Assembly (NCBI GenBank): GCA_037039685.1
Contig: JAWNGF010000002.1
Coordinates: forward strand, 6,386,001-6,450,000
Direction of reading: 5' to 3'
From: Ceratobasidium sp. AG-K
Lineage: Eukaryota; Basidiomycota; Agaricomycetes; Cantharellales; Ceratobasidiaceae
Length of the DNA stretch: 64,000 nt
Positions 63,068 through 64,000 of this stretch are shown one piece after another (the first letter of the stretch is position 1; the number at the start of each line of letters is the position of its first letter). A program made the position numbers and the translations under genes. The notes beneath the pieces are model-generated. The model was not told where the DNA came from and ran no database searches. It saw only the letters and a program-made list of their open reading frames with translations.

Positions 63068-63482
63068 TGTCCCAACTTGGGTCAATTAGGTGTATAAAGA
63101 GTTAAGGGGTTTGACTTAGAGAAGTCTTAGAACCCAAGGAGTAGTGATAGTTAAGAGGATTTGATTGAGCAAGTCCTAGTGGAGAGGAGGTCAAGCCTTG
63201 TTGTTAACTGGCTTGACCTCTGGGTTTATATACATGAGGGATCAATGCCAAGTCATCATCTATCAGTGTGAGAAAACTGAGTACAGCCAATGATAAGCAA
63301 GATAAGAGGTATGACTCAACATTCTGGAAGTTCCGGAAGCAACACCAATATCAAATGGAAAGATAAATACCTCACATGATACAAGTTAAGCACCAGAGGA
63401 CATTTGTACCAAAAAAGGAAAGTGTTCGGAAAAAAAGATATAAAATCAGAATAAAATGTCTGAGCTTAGTCAGCTCATGACA
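63068..63482 (-). repeat. 5' LTR of A3
   Basis: 415 bp; right flank CTTGG (63483-63487). Confidence 0.94.
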
Positions 63483-63487
63483 CTTGG

Positions 63488-63761
63488 ACACTCCTGACTG
63501 GCTTTCATCTATGACTTGTGGTGGCTGCACCTTGTATGACTTGGCTGCTTTCTGAATATATATAGAGGACCAACAAGCCTGGTAAACCCAGCTTGTTTTG
63601 TCTTGTCAAACCTCCCCTTTGAGTGACACTTTGAACCACCCCTACCCTTAAGAGTCTACAGCCACTTAAGTGTGGTGCAATTCAAGAGGTCTCTTAGGTC
63701 TTAGTGCCGTCCACTCTCTGTCGCAGCTTGTCTCATAGCCACCAGGAGGAAGCCTATGACA
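63488..63761 (+). repeat. 3' LTR of B2, right part
   Basis: Remainder of the B2 LTR, with TATATATA near 63557 and the U3/R inverted repeat, ending AGCCTATGACA. Right flank GTCCT against GTCTT at the 5' end. Confidence 0.9.
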
Positions 63762-63766
63762 GTCCT

Positions 63767-63944
63767 GATCTCTTGGTGCACTAGATCCCAGGCTTGGTCA
63801 AACTTAGTGGACCAAACAAGTTGATTCTCAAGTGCAACAAGCTGGTCTCAAACTGTTGATGCTCCAGGTAAGCCCTTGGGGAGATTTTGTTCCGTGGTTG
63901 GCCCATGATTGATGCAGCTGTAACTTGCAGATCAACAGGCAAAT
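63767..63944 (-). pseudogene. Probable transposase remnant, upstream part
   Basis: Minus-strand frame (DNLPVDLQVTAASIMG, SPRAYLEHQQFETSLL) ending at TAG 63783-63781. It is linked to 41738-42386 through the B2 target duplication, so it would be the preceding part of the same decayed transposase gene. Weak evidence. Confidence 0.3.
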
Positions 63945-64000
63945 TGTCATAAGCTTCTTCTTGGTGGCTATGAGACAAGCTGCAAGGGAGAGTGGACGGC
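63945..64000 (-). repeat. B-family LTR, cut by window end
   Basis: Begins TGTCATAAGCTTCTTCTTGG and matches the first 56 bases of reversed B LTRs (compare 43455 and 39217). Whether it is solo or part of an element cannot be seen. Confidence 0.85.

Larger units (their letters stand above)
56537..63482 (-). mobile_element. Element A3: CpG-depleted full-length family A element
   Basis: Minus-strand copy of 6,946 bp with 415-bp LTRs (56537-56951 and 63068-63482) and perfect duplication CTTGG inside the B2 3' LTR. It keeps intron 1, ORF0, intron 2, gag and pol. It is heavily altered at former CpG sites (Arg to Gln/Cys/Trp, Asp to Asn). The LTRs differ from each other at only about eight sites. Confidence 0.94.
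42387..63761 (+). mobile_element. Element B2: decayed Ty3/gypsy chromovirus, family B, hosting B3 and A3
   Basis: Plus-strand element with LTRs 42387-42852 and 56344-56536 plus 63488-63761 (split by A3). Target duplication GTCTT/GTCCT, one mismatch. B3 sits in gag (duplication TTAGA) and A3 in the 3' LTR (duplication CTTGG). Without them it is about 7.1 kb. The LTRs are visibly more diverged than in B1 or B3, and every gene has stops, so it is the oldest B copy here. CpG is scarce. Confidence 0.92.

Noticed and set aside
1..64000. CRISPR arrays, bacterial operons, rRNA or tRNA genes
   Set aside because: No regularly spaced short repeats, no ribosome-binding-site-led gene runs and no cloverleaf-like sequences seen; the only tRNA-like match is the copia primer-binding site.

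Overview
The window looks like heterochromatic, repeat-packed DNA of a filamentous fungus, most likely a basidiomycete of the Rhizoctonia/Agaricomycete kind. This rests on chromodomain Ty3/gypsy (chromovirus) elements, a fungal-type Ty1/copia element, short 49-69 nt GT-AG introns, and mutation concentrated at CpG. I see no bacterial genes, no RNA genes, no CRISPR array and no clearly single-copy host gene. Nearly every base belongs to LTR retrotransposons inserted into each other. Boundaries below come from TG...CA LTR ends and 5-bp target duplications (TSDs) read directly.

Families (my labels). A: LTR 406-415 bp, three full copies (A1 + strand 876-7815, A2 + strand 23836-30707, A3 - strand 56537-63482), each with an upstream coiled-coil ORF (ORF0), gag and pol. 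B: LTR 457-477 bp, three copies (B1 - strand 18457-39673, B2 + strand 42387-63761, B3 - strand 43455-50726), two solo LTRs and one LTR cut by the window end; genes gag, pol and a tryptophan-rich ORF3. C: a B-related decayed element at the left edge (LTR 12035-12533). E: + strand 19592-33587, with its own unrelated ORF3. H: a Ty1/copia element, - strand 15826-41732. Fragments of two further gypsy elements (F, G) and of a probable MULE-type transposase are also present.

Layout. 1-12.5 kb: element C, broken by a solo B LTR that itself contains A1, then by a solo C-type LTR and a reversed solo B LTR. 12.5-15.8 kb: gag fragment F, an unexplained 0.7-kb stretch, the 3' end and LTR of G, and transposase remnants. 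15.8-41.7 kb: a four-level nest, copia H containing B1 containing E containing A2. LTR-pair divergence falls in that order (about 4%, 2.6%, 0.2%, 0.2%). 41.7-64 kb: transposase remnant, then B2 with B3 in its gag and A3 in its 3' LTR, then more transposase and the start of another B LTR.

The most interesting signals are these. (1) In family A the predicted mRNA from the transcription start to the Gag AUG, about 1.4 kb in the youngest copy, has no AUG in any frame, yet holds a conserved coiled-coil ORF. (2) That region has two short introns, one supported by its exact absence from A2 and the other by an indel in A3 that splicing would absorb. (3) Families A, B and E show Tf1-like self-priming, with the primer lying in a hairpin at the U3/R junction. 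(4) Families B, C and E carry an extra ORF3 overlapping the end of pol; these proteins end in SUMO-interacting-motif-like IDLT-acidic stretches. (5) Family B has a covarying hairpin between ORF3 and the polypurine tract. (6) The copia primer-binding site contains the apparent gag start codon.
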